Origin: Lachnospiraceae bacterium
GTDB taxonomy: Bacteria > Bacillota > Clostridia > Lachnospirales > Lachnospiraceae
Assembly (NCBI GenBank): GCA_017470735.1
Contig: JAFUYB010000051.1
Coordinates: forward strand, 60,686-124,685
Reading direction: 5' to 3'
DNA length: 64,000 nucleotides
Part shown: piece by piece, positions 27,525 to 35,444 of the stretch
Position numbering within the stretch: position 1 is the first letter of the stretch
Layout: each line of letters begins with the position of its first letter
The notes under the pieces: model-generated
Database searches by the model: none
Told to the model about the DNA's origin: nothing
What the model saw: the letters and a program-made list of their open reading frames with translations, nothing else
Translations under genes and position numbers: made by a program

Positions 27525-28841
27525 TCAACTATCCGGCGGAAACAGCGCTTCTAATTGGCCGACCGTATCTTCAAACTCAAATTTGTCTTCGGTCGTCTGC
27601 GTCAGAAAGTCATTGACTGCGTCAATCTTGGACACCGCAAAGTCGATATTTTTGTTGGAGCCTGCCTTGTATGCGCCGATATTGATCAGATCCTCGGCTT
27701 CGGCGTAGGTCGCCATGACATTTTTTAGCTTTCCTGCCGCCAGCTTGTGTTCTTTGTCCGCTACGGCGGACATGACACGGGAAATGCTTGCCATGACATC
27801 AATTGCCGGATAGTGGTTTCTGGCGGCAAGAGCGCGGTTAAGCATGATATGCCCGTCCAGGATACCGCGCGCTGTATCGGTGATCGGCTCGTTGAAATCA
27901 TCACCGTCAACAAGTACCGCGTACAATCCGGTGATCGAGCCCTTATCCGAATTCCCCGCCCGCTCCAAAAGACGCGGCATCTCAGAATACACGCTCGGCG
28001 GATATCCTCTGGTCACCGGAGGCTCCCCGGATGCCAGCCCGATCTCCCGCTGCGCCATCGAAAAACGGGTCATATTGTCCATCATCAGCAGAACATCACG
28101 CCCCTTGTCACGGAAATATTCCGCAATCGCCGTTGCCGTCTTGGCCGCCTTGTTGCGGATCAGCGCAGGCTTATCCGATGTAGCGATCACAACGACCGAC
28201 CGCTTCATGCCTTCCGGACCCAAGTCACGCTCCACAAACTCACGCACCTCACGCCCACGCTCGCCGATCAGGGCGATCACATTGATTTCCGCCTTGGTAT
28301 TGCGCGCAAACATTCCCATCAGAGTAGACTTTCCGACGCCCGAACCGGCAAAAATCCCGATCCGCTGTCCTTTGCCGACGGTCAGCAGCCCGTCCACCGC
28401 TTTGACCCCGAGCGATAAGGGCTCGGAAATCACGACTCTTGCCATCGGATCCGGCGGGTCTGCTTCTGCCGGATACACCTCGGTCAATCCCAGATCTTCG
28501 TCCGTATCGGTCGGTCTGCCGATGCCGTCTAGGGTATGTCCCAAAAGCGCGTCTCCGACCGGAATCGACAGCGCCCGCCCCGTATTCTCCACGAGACAGC
28601 CCTCCGAAACGCCTTCCGCCGCGTCATACGGCATCAAAATCAGTTTCTTCCCCTTGAAACCCACGACCTCTGCCATCAAGCGGGTATTCTCGTTGATCAC
28701 GATCTCACACAGATCGCCCAGCTTCGCCTCCGGTCCGACCGACTCGATCGAGATTCCGACCACCTGTGACACGCGCCCCAGATGGTTGAAATAGGTCTTG
28801 TCCAAAACGGAGTAATATTTTCGCATTTCCGCTTTTACCAT
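27525..28841 (-). CDS. fliI: Flagellum-specific ATPase FliI
   Basis: A 438-residue F1-beta-like ATPase of the export apparatus. The P-loop G-I-F-A-G-S-G-V-G-K-S-T is near residue 163, Walker B L-L-M-M-D-N-M-T-R-F near 250, and the family block G-L-A-S-G-E-P-P-V-T-R-G-Y-P-P-S follows. GGAGCG precedes ATG 28841. Unusually for this tight cluster, 183 bp separate it from fliH, and that gap carries a hairpin. Confidence 0.97.
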   Translation of the reverse strand: MVKAEMRKYYSVLDKTYFNHLGRVSQVVGISIESVGPEAKLGDLCEIVINENTRLMAEVVGFKGKKLILMPYDAAEGVSEGCLVENTGRALSIPVGDALLGHTLDGIGRPTDTDEDLGLTEVYPAEADPPDPMARVVISEPLSLGVKAVDGLLTVGKGQRIGIFAGSGVGKSTLMGMFARNTKAEINVIALIGERGREVREFVERDLGPEGMKRSVVVIATSDKPALIRNKAAKTATAIAEYFRDKGRDVLLMMDNMTRFSMAQREIGLASGEPPVTRGYPPSVYSEMPRLLERAGNSDKGSITGLYAVLVDGDDFNEPITDTARGILDGHIMLNRALAARNHYPAIDVMASISRVMSAVADKEHKLAAGKLKNVMATYAEAEDLINIGAYKAGSNKNIDFAVSKIDAVNDFLTQTTEDKFEFEDTVGQLEALFPPDS

Positions 28842-28920
28842 TTCAACGCTCCGTAAAAATGCATCCGTTTTCCGCTGGCGGCATTGGTCATTTCACACTG
28901 CACCGCCCACAATATCAAAA

Positions 28921-28942
28921 GTGCAGCCGGATATAGCTGCAC
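28921..28942 (-). terminator. Weak terminator-like hairpin in the fliH-fliI gap
   Basis: A perfect 7-bp inverted repeat (GTGCAGC and GCTGCAC, 8-base loop) is followed on the minus strand by TTTTGATATT. It lies in the 183-bp gap after fliH, the longest gap within the flgB-flgE unit. The short stem and broken T-run suggest at most partial termination, or attenuation between early basal-body genes and fliI onwards. The rest of the gap shows no gene. Confidence 0.4.
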
Positions 28943-29024
28943 CTATCTTACCACGAAACCGCATATCAGGCAAACAGTCATGTCGCCGCAACAACCGTCT
29001 TTTCGCCTGCTATTCCCTGTTTTT

Positions 29025-30107
29025 CTATACCAAACTCAACGCCTTTAAATCTTTGAGCAAATTGGAAAGCTGCACATCCATCCCACAGTCATAGACACCG
29101 CCGTCTGTCTCGATCTGGCATTCCTCTTCACCCAGCAGCGGATCCTTGACAATATCCAGCTCGACTCCCGAACCGATCTTGTCAACCAAAGCAGCGCGGT
29201 TGTCATTGATAATGTCAAAATTCTTGTCATTGATCCGTATCAGGTATTCTTTACTGCCCGGGGTGTTGGTGATCACATTGTCGACAAGATGCAGCATGAT
29301 CTCTTTTTTGTCGGAAAACTCAATCTTGAACACCTTATCAATGATATCACAGAACACATCCACCACCTGATGCTCGATATCAGATTCTTTTTCCTTGTAT
29401 TCCGCGATCACGCGGCGGTTTTCGCTTTCAAGCGCTTCGGCTTTGGTGGCATATTCGGCTTCCATTTCAGAGACCCGTGCCGCAAACTCCGCCTCCGCTT
29501 TGCTGCTGCCTTCCTCATAGCCGCTCTGGTAACCTTCGTCGTGCCCCGCCTGTCTGCCTTCCTCGATCGCCTGCGCTTTTAATTCCTCGGCTTCGGCTTT
29601 CATCGCCTCTGCCTGGCTTTTTGCCTCTTCGGCTTCGGCCTTCATCTGAGCCGTCAGCTCTTCGGCTTCGGCACGCGCTTGGGCTAAAATCTCATCGCCT
29701 TCCTTTTGGATCTCCGCCAAAATCTCCTCACGGTTGATCGGCGGCTCCTCCGGTTCCGGTTCCAGCATTTCCTCCACCTCGGGCTCTTCCGGTTCCGGTT
29801 CGGGCTCCGGTTCCGGCTCTTCCGCCAGAAAACCGTCCGAATGAAGATACAAGAGCTGGTTGCCTTCATCATCGACCGGCAGAATAGGATTCCCCTCCTC
29901 ATCAGTCGGAATGATCGGCTTTCCCTCCTCATCCGCTTCAAGTGTCATCAGATAATCGTCGATCAGCTGCTGGCGTCGTTCTTCGGCAAGTCTTGCCAAT
30001 TCCGCCTGATGCTCCTCAATAATCTTCTCCATCCGCTCGTTGGAGTCGATGATCTGCCTGGCACTCTCCGATTCCGGTACGATCTGTCCTTTGAATATGT
30101 TATACAA
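29025..30107 (-). CDS. fliH: Flagellar export regulator FliH, with repeat-rich N-terminal extension
   Basis: About 360 residues. A C-terminal FliH/V-ATPase E-like domain (about 215-360) is preceded by an Ala/Glu coiled coil with a Gly-rich H-D-E-G-Y-Q-S-G-Y-E-E-G segment typical of FliH. The N-terminal half is unusual: three near-identical 10-residue repeats (residues 59-88, pattern D-E-E-G-x-P-I-x-P) and a Glu-Pro repeat tract. FliH inhibits and positions FliI. I place the start at TTG 30107 because a perfect GGAGGTGA lies eight bases upstream inside fliG, and the resulting N-terminus Y-N-I-F-K fits. An in-frame GTG four codons earlier (30119) lacks correct spacing. Confidence 0.88.
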   Translation of the reverse strand: MYNIFKGQIVPESESARQIIDSNERMEKIIEEHQAELARLAEERRQQLIDDYLMTLEADEEGKPIIPTDEEGNPILPVDDEGNQLLYLHSDGFLAEEPEPEPEPEPEEPEVEEMLEPEPEEPPINREEILAEIQKEGDEILAQARAEAEELTAQMKAEAEEAKSQAEAMKAEAEELKAQAIEEGRQAGHDEGYQSGYEEGSSKAEAEFAARVSEMEAEYATKAEALESENRRVIAEYKEKESDIEHQVVDVFCDIIDKVFKIEFSDKKEIMLHLVDNVITNTPGSKEYLIRINDKNFDIINDNRAALVDKIGSGVELDIVKDPLLGEEECQIETDGGVYDCGMDVQLSNLLKDLKALSLV

Positions 30108-31155
30108 CGAGGTCGTCACCTCCGCCTCTGGAGATTACGATCTCGGACGCGTCTTCGAGCTTGCGGATGATTCCGACGATCTTCTGCTGGGCTTCCTCAA
30201 CATCCTTCATACGGACAGGCCCCATGAATTCCATGTCTTCCTTGATCATTTCCGCGAGTCGCGAAGACATATTTTTCAGTACCGCGCCCTGTACCTCCTC
30301 ATTCGAGCCTTTCAGCGCGATCGACAGATCACTGTTCTCCACATCACGCAGCACACGCTGGATCGAACGGTCGTCGAGCAGAAGGATATCCTCGAATACG
30401 AACATCTTCTTGCGGATCTCTTCGGACAGCTCCGGTTCTTCTATTTCAAGCGTCTCCATGATCCGCTTCTCTGTACCACGGTCAACGGCATTTAAGATCG
30501 CGACCACGGCATCGACACCGCCTGCCGATGTGTAATCCTGATTGATCAGTGATGACAATTTACGCTCCAACACGCGCTCTACCTCTTTGATGACCTCCGG
30601 TGAAGTCCGGTCCATCAACGCAATACGCTTGGCGACATCCGCCTGCTTCTCCGGCGTCAGAGCGCCAAGTATCATCGAAGCCTGCGATGCGGACAAATAG
30701 GACAGGATCATCGCGATCGTCTGCGGATGCTCATCCTGAATAAAGTTCAGTACCTGGGACGGCTCGGTCTTGCGGATGAATTCAAACGGACGCACCTGCA
30801 AAGATGCGGTCAGTTTGGTAATGACATTCTGCGCCTGCTCATCACCGAGAGCCTTTTCCAACAGTTCCTTCGCATAGCCGATACCGCCCTCAGCGATATA
30901 CTGCTGTGCCAGACACACCTGGTAGAATTCCTCTACAACGGCGTCCTTGACTTCGGGGGAAATACTCCGGGTGTTGGCAATCTCCAGCGTCAGCTCCTCA
31001 ATCTCATCCTCTTTCAGATGCTTGAAAATATCCGCTGACTTCTCCGGCCCGAGCGTGATCAGCAGGACTGCCGCCTTCTGCACGCCGGAATAGCTCGCGA
31101 TCACCTCACTCGGTTCATAATCTGTATCCGGCATCGCCGTTGCCATATCTGCCAT
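30100..31155 (-). CDS. fliG: Flagellar motor switch protein FliG
   Basis: A 351-residue FliG. The middle domain motif E-H-P-Q-T-I-A-M-I-L-S-Y-L is near residue 138, and the C-terminal torque helix includes D-D-R-S-I-Q-R-V-L-R-D-V-E. The N-terminal domain binds FliF, and the C-terminal domain interacts with MotA. An about 17-residue N-terminal extension (A-D-M-A-T-A-M-P) precedes the usual start. GAGG precedes ATG 31155. The fliH start lies within its end. Confidence 0.97.
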   Translation of the reverse strand: MADMATAMPDTDYEPSEVIASYSGVQKAAVLLITLGPEKSADIFKHLKEDEIEELTLEIANTRSISPEVKDAVVEEFYQVCLAQQYIAEGGIGYAKELLEKALGDEQAQNVITKLTASLQVRPFEFIRKTEPSQVLNFIQDEHPQTIAMILSYLSASQASMILGALTPEKQADVAKRIALMDRTSPEVIKEVERVLERKLSSLINQDYTSAGGVDAVVAILNAVDRGTEKRIMETLEIEEPELSEEIRKKMFVFEDILLLDDRSIQRVLRDVENSDLSIALKGSNEEVQGAVLKNMSSRLAEMIKEDMEFMGPVRMKDVEEAQQKIVGIIRKLEDASEIVISRGGGDDLVV

Positions 31156-31200
31156 ACCAAAACCTCTTTATCTCAAATCACACTGCTCAGATGCCGGTCA

Positions 31201-32901
31201 TTAACCCCAATCTTCATTCAGCCAGTTGCGCAGCAACGCCGCTGCCGCCTCAGGCTTCTCATCCACAAACTTCTCGATCACGATGCGTGCCTCTGTCTTG
31301 TCAGAGTATGCAATATCATCAAGCGTCTGCTCGGTTGCCTCAAGATCGATCTCTGCCTGCTCATCCTGCTGAGCCTGGGCTTCAAGCAGATCCTCAACGG
31401 TCACTTCCTCAGCGATCTCCTCTTCACGCTCTCTCCTCAAGGTCATGAATACCACGAAGCCAAGCAGTGCGAAGATCAGGATTGCCAGCGCGATCTGCAG
31501 GTAGTCGGTGAAGTTCCGTCCATCCTCTGCATATTGGAACATCGGCACGCTGTATGCTACGACGCTGACCCGTTCTACCGGTATGCTGGTCGCATTGGAA
31601 ACCGCGGTAATCAGATTTTCATCAATGTCGATCGGCTGCTGGCTGTTGTTCTCCTCAACAAACTGCGCGAAGGTCGTTCCCTCAAGCAGCCCTGCCTCCT
31701 GCATCCGCTCTTCATTGTAAATCACATTGTTGTAAGCGACAACCGTCACCGACGAATTTTCATAATCGACCTTGCCTAAAGATCCGTCCTTTGTCGTGAT
31801 CGTCTCACTCGGCAGATAGTCCTGCGTCACCTCGGTCGATGATGCGCTTCCGGTCGTATCGTCCTCGATCACATAGGTCTCATCATCGTTGGAGTCGGTG
31901 CCCGGCGTGCCCGCCAATCCTCCGCTCGAGGTATAAGTCTTTGTCGTCGTGCTGTCCAGATAACCTTCGGTCTTGTCCGCATTGTCCTGGTAATAATGGT
32001 AATCGACGGAGCTTGTATTGTCGAAGTCCATGCTTAAGTTGAGGCTTACTTCAACATTATCAAACATCGCCCGGCCGTTGTTGTTGCTGGAAAAGGCCTG
32101 CTTGACCTGCTTCATCAGGGTCTGCTCACGGTCGCGGCGGATGCGCTCATTGCGCTCCATCGCCATCGTTTCCTGGTCCTGCGTGACCTCTTCGTCCTCT
32201 TCCCAAATTACATCGATCGTATCCTCGCCGCCGATGAAAATGGAATTGCCCTCTGAATCGATGATCGTAATGTTGTCGGTCGTATCGTTGCCAAGTCCGG
32301 TCGCAATGTATTTGGCGATGCCGGCCGCCGTCTTGGCGTCGAGATCGTCCGACAGCGTCAGAATGACATTGGCATAAGAATCCTTGGTATCCGCGATCAG
32401 CGTGCCGTCATCATCAGGGATCGACAGCGTCACTTCTGCATCCTTGACACCGGAAATCGTCTCAAGCTGTGCCGCGAATTTGTCTTCAAGATAGACCTGA
32501 TAGCGCTTCTTTTTGTCTGCTTCGGTCGTCGAAAAGCTGCCATCGATCACATCAGAAATGTCATAACCCTTGGACGGAATACTGTTGGTACCCAGCGCGA
32601 TACTCGCCGCAGCTTCGTCCTTTTCATTGATCGTGTAGGTCATGCCGTTCTTGCTGGTCTGGAATTCAATGCCCTCACCGGAAAGTACATCCTGGATCTT
32701 CTGCGCCTCGTCCGCGTCCTTTGCCGTTACGATCTCAATCATATGCGGACGGGTCATTGAAAAGATCAAAATCCCCGCCGCGATCAGCACAACAGCAGTT
32801 GAACTTATAATCAACACACGCTGCCGTACCGAAAGACTCGTCCAAAAATTGCGGATACGGTTGACAATATTAAAAAATGTCTGTTGTACTCTCTCGGGCA
32901 T
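31201..32901 (-). CDS. fliF: Flagellar MS-ring protein FliF
   Basis: A 566-residue MS-ring protein with membrane helices near residues 28-48 and 455-480, the periplasmic-type ring-building domains between them (T-A-K-D-A-D-E-A-Q-K-I-Q, and V-S-L-N-L-S-M-D-F in the second half), and a C-terminal tail ending L-L-R-N-W-L-N-E-D that binds FliG. The SD (GAGGAG) is contributed by a repeated palindromic element that fills the gap upstream. Confidence 0.97.
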   Translation of the reverse strand: MPERVQQTFFNIVNRIRNFWTSLSVRQRVLIISSTAVVLIAAGILIFSMTRPHMIEIVTAKDADEAQKIQDVLSGEGIEFQTSKNGMTYTINEKDEAAASIALGTNSIPSKGYDISDVIDGSFSTTEADKKKRYQVYLEDKFAAQLETISGVKDAEVTLSIPDDDGTLIADTKDSYANVILTLSDDLDAKTAAGIAKYIATGLGNDTTDNITIIDSEGNSIFIGGEDTIDVIWEEDEEVTQDQETMAMERNERIRRDREQTLMKQVKQAFSSNNNGRAMFDNVEVSLNLSMDFDNTSSVDYHYYQDNADKTEGYLDSTTTKTYTSSGGLAGTPGTDSNDDETYVIEDDTTGSASSTEVTQDYLPSETITTKDGSLGKVDYENSSVTVVAYNNVIYNEERMQEAGLLEGTTFAQFVEENNSQQPIDIDENLITAVSNATSIPVERVSVVAYSVPMFQYAEDGRNFTDYLQIALAILIFALLGFVVFMTLRREREEEIAEEVTVEDLLEAQAQQDEQAEIDLEATEQTLDDIAYSDKTEARIVIEKFVDEKPEAAAALLRNWLNEDWG

Positions 32902-32907
32902 TGTTTT

Positions 32908-32957
32908 CTCCTCTAATACCGTTGGTTATTATCTGACTTACTCCGACCAGTCGGATG
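32908..32957. repeat. Dispersed palindromic element, copy 1 (upstream of fliF)
   Basis: About 50 bp between fliE and fliF is nearly identical to a segment upstream of trpS (41438-41482). Read on the minus strand it starts CATCCGAC, continues with GAGTAAGTCAGATAATAAC and ends CGGTATTAGAGGAG just before the start codon, supplying the SD. The CATCCGAC/GTCAGAT arms can pair, and this copy also contains TCCGAC-TG-GTCGGA. It looks like a small mobile or REP-like intergenic element. Confidence 0.65.
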
Positions 32958-32996
32958 CCCATGCTGCGACGCGAAGCCGGGTCATCCCTGTATCAC

Positions 32997-33341
32997 TCAA
33001 ATCTGCATCTGCATGATCTGATTGTATCCTTCAAGAAAACGGTCGCGGACCGCTACCGTATATTGCAGGGCAACTGCCGCCTTCTGCTGCGCGATCATCA
33101 GATCGTGCGTATTGTCTGACAGCCCAAGCTCAAAGCGGATCACTTCGTTCTGACGCTGATTCTGCAAGGTATTGGTTTCCTTGACTAGCCCCATTGCAGC
33201 GTCAAGCACCGAAGCGAAATCCTCTTCATCCTCCCCCGGCGGTTTCTCCGGAGGCGGATCGAGTAAATTGACCGGCTTCTGCGGTGCCGCCTTATAAGCG
33301 TCACCGAGTCCGTAAATATCCAGCATATTGTCTACGCCCAT
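32997..33341 (-). CDS. fliE: Flagellar hook-basal body protein FliE
   Basis: A 114-residue FliE connecting the MS ring to the rod. The C-terminal helix is typical: L-M-I-A-Q-Q-K-A-A-V-A-L-Q-Y-T-V-A-V-R-D-R. A Pro-rich stretch (residues 23-36) precedes it. The ATG at 33341 lies just after the flgC stop, with AGGGGTG as SD. A second in-frame ATG at codon 6 is possible. Confidence 0.95.
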   Translation of the reverse strand: MGVDNMLDIYGLGDAYKAAPQKPVNLLDPPPEKPPGEDEEDFASVLDAAMGLVKETNTLQNQRQNEVIRFELGLSDNTHDLMIAQQKAAVALQYTVAVRDRFLEGYNQIMQMQI

Positions 33342-33347
33342 AGATCA

Positions 33348-33830
33348 TCACCCCTGCCCGATACTGATACCGGATGTTGCAATCTGTTTCATCGAATTGA
33401 ACGCCGTGACATTCGCCTGATAACTCCGTGACGCATCGATCAGGTTGGTCATCTCCGTCACGGTGTTGACATTCGGATAGGTCACATATCCGTTCTCATC
33501 CGCGTCGGGATGCGACGGATCGTAGTCCATCACATAATCGGTCTCGTGATCCTCATAGACCTTGCGGACACGGACGCCATTGCCATGATAAGAACGCATA
33601 TAGCTGTCTAAATGATCCGCAAACGAGGTCACTTCCAGACCATTCTGCTTGTAGCTGAGCGGATTCAGCTTTTTCTCCTGGAACTGTACGAGTTTTCTCG
33701 TATACGGTTCTCCGGAATCGGTCGTCCGCGTCGTGTTGATATTGGCAATATTTTCAGCAATCACATCCATACGGAACCGCTGCGCGGTCATGCCGGATGC
33801 GCATATGTCAAATGATTGAAATAATCCCAT
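33348..33830 (-). CDS. flgC: Flagellar basal-body rod protein FlgC
   Basis: 160 residues from the chosen start ATG 33830, which has AGGGGG seven bases upstream and gives the family N-terminus G-L-F-Q-S-F-D-I-C-A-S-G-M-T-A-Q-R. A longer frame to 33875 exists but has no matching N-terminus. Conserved rod motifs are visible: A-E-N-I-A-N-I-N-T-T, and the C-terminal D-A-S-R-S-Y-Q-A-N-V-T-A-F. FlgC builds the proximal rod with FlgB. The gene lies between flgB and fliE. Confidence 0.95.
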   Translation of the reverse strand: MGLFQSFDICASGMTAQRFRMDVIAENIANINTTRTTDSGEPYTRKLVQFQEKKLNPLSYKQNGLEVTSFADHLDSYMRSYHGNGVRVRKVYEDHETDYVMDYDPSHPDADENGYVTYPNVNTVTEMTNLIDASRSYQANVTAFNSMKQIATSGISIGQG

Positions 33831-33893
33831 GTTTACGCCCCCTGTCTTGTATAAGAAAAACGATTGTCCCATCACCCGGACCGCCGGGAAGTA

Positions 33894-34430
33894 TTACTGC
33901 AATACGGATTTCATCTGCTGGAAATCCTGCGTAAGAGACGAGGTCAGTACCTGATACTTGATCTGCTCCGACGCAAGCTCGACATTTTCCGTGTCCGGAT
34001 CAACATTGTTCTTGTCAATGCGGTAGGAAAGCCCCTCGTATTCGGTGTAGATCTTCGGGCGCAAATTGTCTAAATTGATGTCCTTGACCAGGTTGCCGAC
34101 ATTGTCCTCATCCACCTCGGGGATCAGCTCGCCGTTGCTCAAAAAGCCCTCGGGGACATCGGCGTAATTGGGCACACTGCCGTATTTTACGCCATACTGA
34201 AGCCCATAAGTACGGGGAAAATAGACTTTCTCGTCCTCTTCCTCGGCATTCTGCGCGGCAAGCTTTGTCACCTCGTCCATCAACGTCTTGGAAAAATCGA
34301 TATCCTTGCGCTTGTAGTTGGGCGTGTCGGCATTGGCAAGATTGTTGGCCAGGATCGTCGAACGCTTGGCCGAAGCATCTGCCGCCTTGTCAAGCAGGTT
34401 CACATAGTCGAATGCGCCTGATGTGATCAT
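33894..34430 (-). CDS. flgB: Flagellar basal-body rod protein FlgB
   Basis: A 178-residue rod protein, first gene of the cluster. The N-terminal motif I-L-A-N-N-L-A-N-A-D-T-P-N-Y-K-R-K-D-I-D is canonical. It is about 50 residues longer than the roughly 130-residue Bacillus FlgB because of an inserted middle region (about residues 55-120). AAGGAGG lies eight bases before ATG 34430, and a good promoter is immediately upstream. The codY-flgB adjacency is the same as in B. subtilis. Confidence 0.95.
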   Translation of the reverse strand: MITSGAFDYVNLLDKAADASAKRSTILANNLANADTPNYKRKDIDFSKTLMDEVTKLAAQNAEEEDEKVYFPRTYGLQYGVKYGSVPNYADVPEGFLSNGELIPEVDEDNVGNLVKDINLDNLRPKIYTEYEGLSYRIDKNNVDPDTENVELASEQIKYQVLTSSLTQDFQQMKSVLQ

Positions 34431-34457
34431 CCTTTCGTCCTCCTTATACAGTAATAT

Positions 34458-34485
34458 ATTATAGTGGAATTTCCAAAAAACGCAA
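34458..34485 (-). promoter_or_regulatory. Sigma-A-type promoter of the flgB cluster, with overlapping palindromes
   Basis: Minus-strand -35 TTGCGT (34480-34485) and -10 TATAAT (34458-34463) with 16-base spacing give a start about 20 bases before flgB. The spacer holds an 11-base palindrome, TGGAATTTCCA (34465-34475). One arm of a perfect 11-bp inverted repeat (34470-34480 with 34508-34518) touches the -35. These arms look like regulator sites controlling entry into the whole flagellar cluster. Confidence 0.75.
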
Positions 34486-34596
34486 GTATTTTTACAAGAT
34501 ATTGAGTTTTTTTGGAAATACGGGTACTAGATGTATGTTTTGGCTGATTTGCCATGGGCAATCCCTTTCCCGCGCTGTTTTCCTCATAAATACACA

Positions 34597-34629
34597 AAAG
34601 GAACCTATACATAGAGTATAAGTCCCTTT
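34597..34629 (-). terminator. Intrinsic terminator after codY
   Basis: A 14-bp stem with two G-U pairs (34597-34610 with 34616-34629; 5-base loop) is followed on the minus strand by TTTTGTGTATTT. It lies 36 bases behind the codY stop and upstream of the flgB promoter, separating the comM-codY operon from the flagellar cluster. Confidence 0.8.
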
Positions 34630-34664
34630 ATCTTTCTATCACTTTACAATGAAACAATATTTAG

Positions 34665-35444
34665 TTATCCGCCGCTTTCCCGCCGCAGCTCATCGAGCTC
34701 ACGGAAAATGACCTCGTTTTTCACCTTGATATATGTCCCCTTCATCCCTGAAGAACGGGACACGATCACCCCGGCGCTTTCAAACTTGCGCAGGGCGTTG
34801 ACGATCACGGAACGCGTAATGCCTGCCGCGTCGGCTATCTTGGATGTCACCAGAATCCCTTCATTGCCGTCAAGAGCGTCTAATACGCGGACGATCGCCT
34901 CCTGCTCGGAGTAAGACAATGTGCTGATCGCCGATTTGACGATCTGCTTTTTGCGCGCGTCCTCGGCATTCTCCTCATTGACCGAACGCATCATCTCAAG
35001 ACCGATGACCGTCGTGCCGTATTCACAGAGAATGATATCGTCAATATCGTATGCCTTATCATGACGGTATACAAACAGCGTGCCGAATCGCTCTCCGGCT
35101 ATGATGATCGGCGTAATGATCGCCGTACAGGCAGAAATAGCCTCGCCTGAAAAGCCCAGCGTCTCCAAATTGACATTTTCTTTAGTTGAAAGAACAGACA
35201 ACATCCGCTCATTCAACACAGTCTCGATAAAACCGCCGACTTCCGTCGAAATCAGGCTGTCCGGCTCCTCATTTCTGACAAAAGAGGTACCGAGCACCTT
35301 GCCCTTTTTGCTGATGACTGCCGCGTTCGACGCCAGAATCTCCGTCAACACCGAACAGATGTCGTTGAAAACGACCTTTGACGAGCTGTTGTTGTGCAGA
35401 AGATTACCGATCTTGCGGGTCTTGTCCAAAAGCTCTACGCTCAT
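34665..35444 (-). CDS. codY: GTP-sensing transcriptional pleiotropic repressor CodY
   Basis: A 259-residue CodY: N-terminal GAF domain (branched-chain amino acid sensing) starting with L-L-D-K-T-R-K-I-G, and a C-terminal winged helix with G-I-T-R-S-V-I-V-N-A-L-R-K-F-E-S-A-G-V-I and G-M-K-G-T-Y-I-K-V, nearly identical to the Bacillus recognition helix region. It represses nutrient-scavenging and often motility genes when amino acids and GTP are plentiful. Its start overlaps the topA stop by 4 bp. It ends in its own terminator, upstream of flgB. Confidence 0.97.
   Translation of the reverse strand: MSVELLDKTRKIGNLLHNNSSSKVVFNDICSVLTEILASNAAVISKKGKVLGTSFVRNEEPDSLISTEVGGFIETVLNERMLSVLSTKENVNLETLGFSGEAISACTAIITPIIIAGERFGTLFVYRHDKAYDIDDIILCEYGTTVIGLEMMRSVNEENAEDARKKQIVKSAISTLSYSEQEAIVRVLDALDGNEGILVTSKIADAAGITRSVIVNALRKFESAGVIVSRSSGMKGTYIKVKNEVIFRELDELRRESGG

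Noticed and set aside
34427..34612. 61-codon open frame upstream of flgB
   Set aside because: It covers the codY terminator, the flgB promoter and the flgB SD, has no SD of its own and resembles no family.
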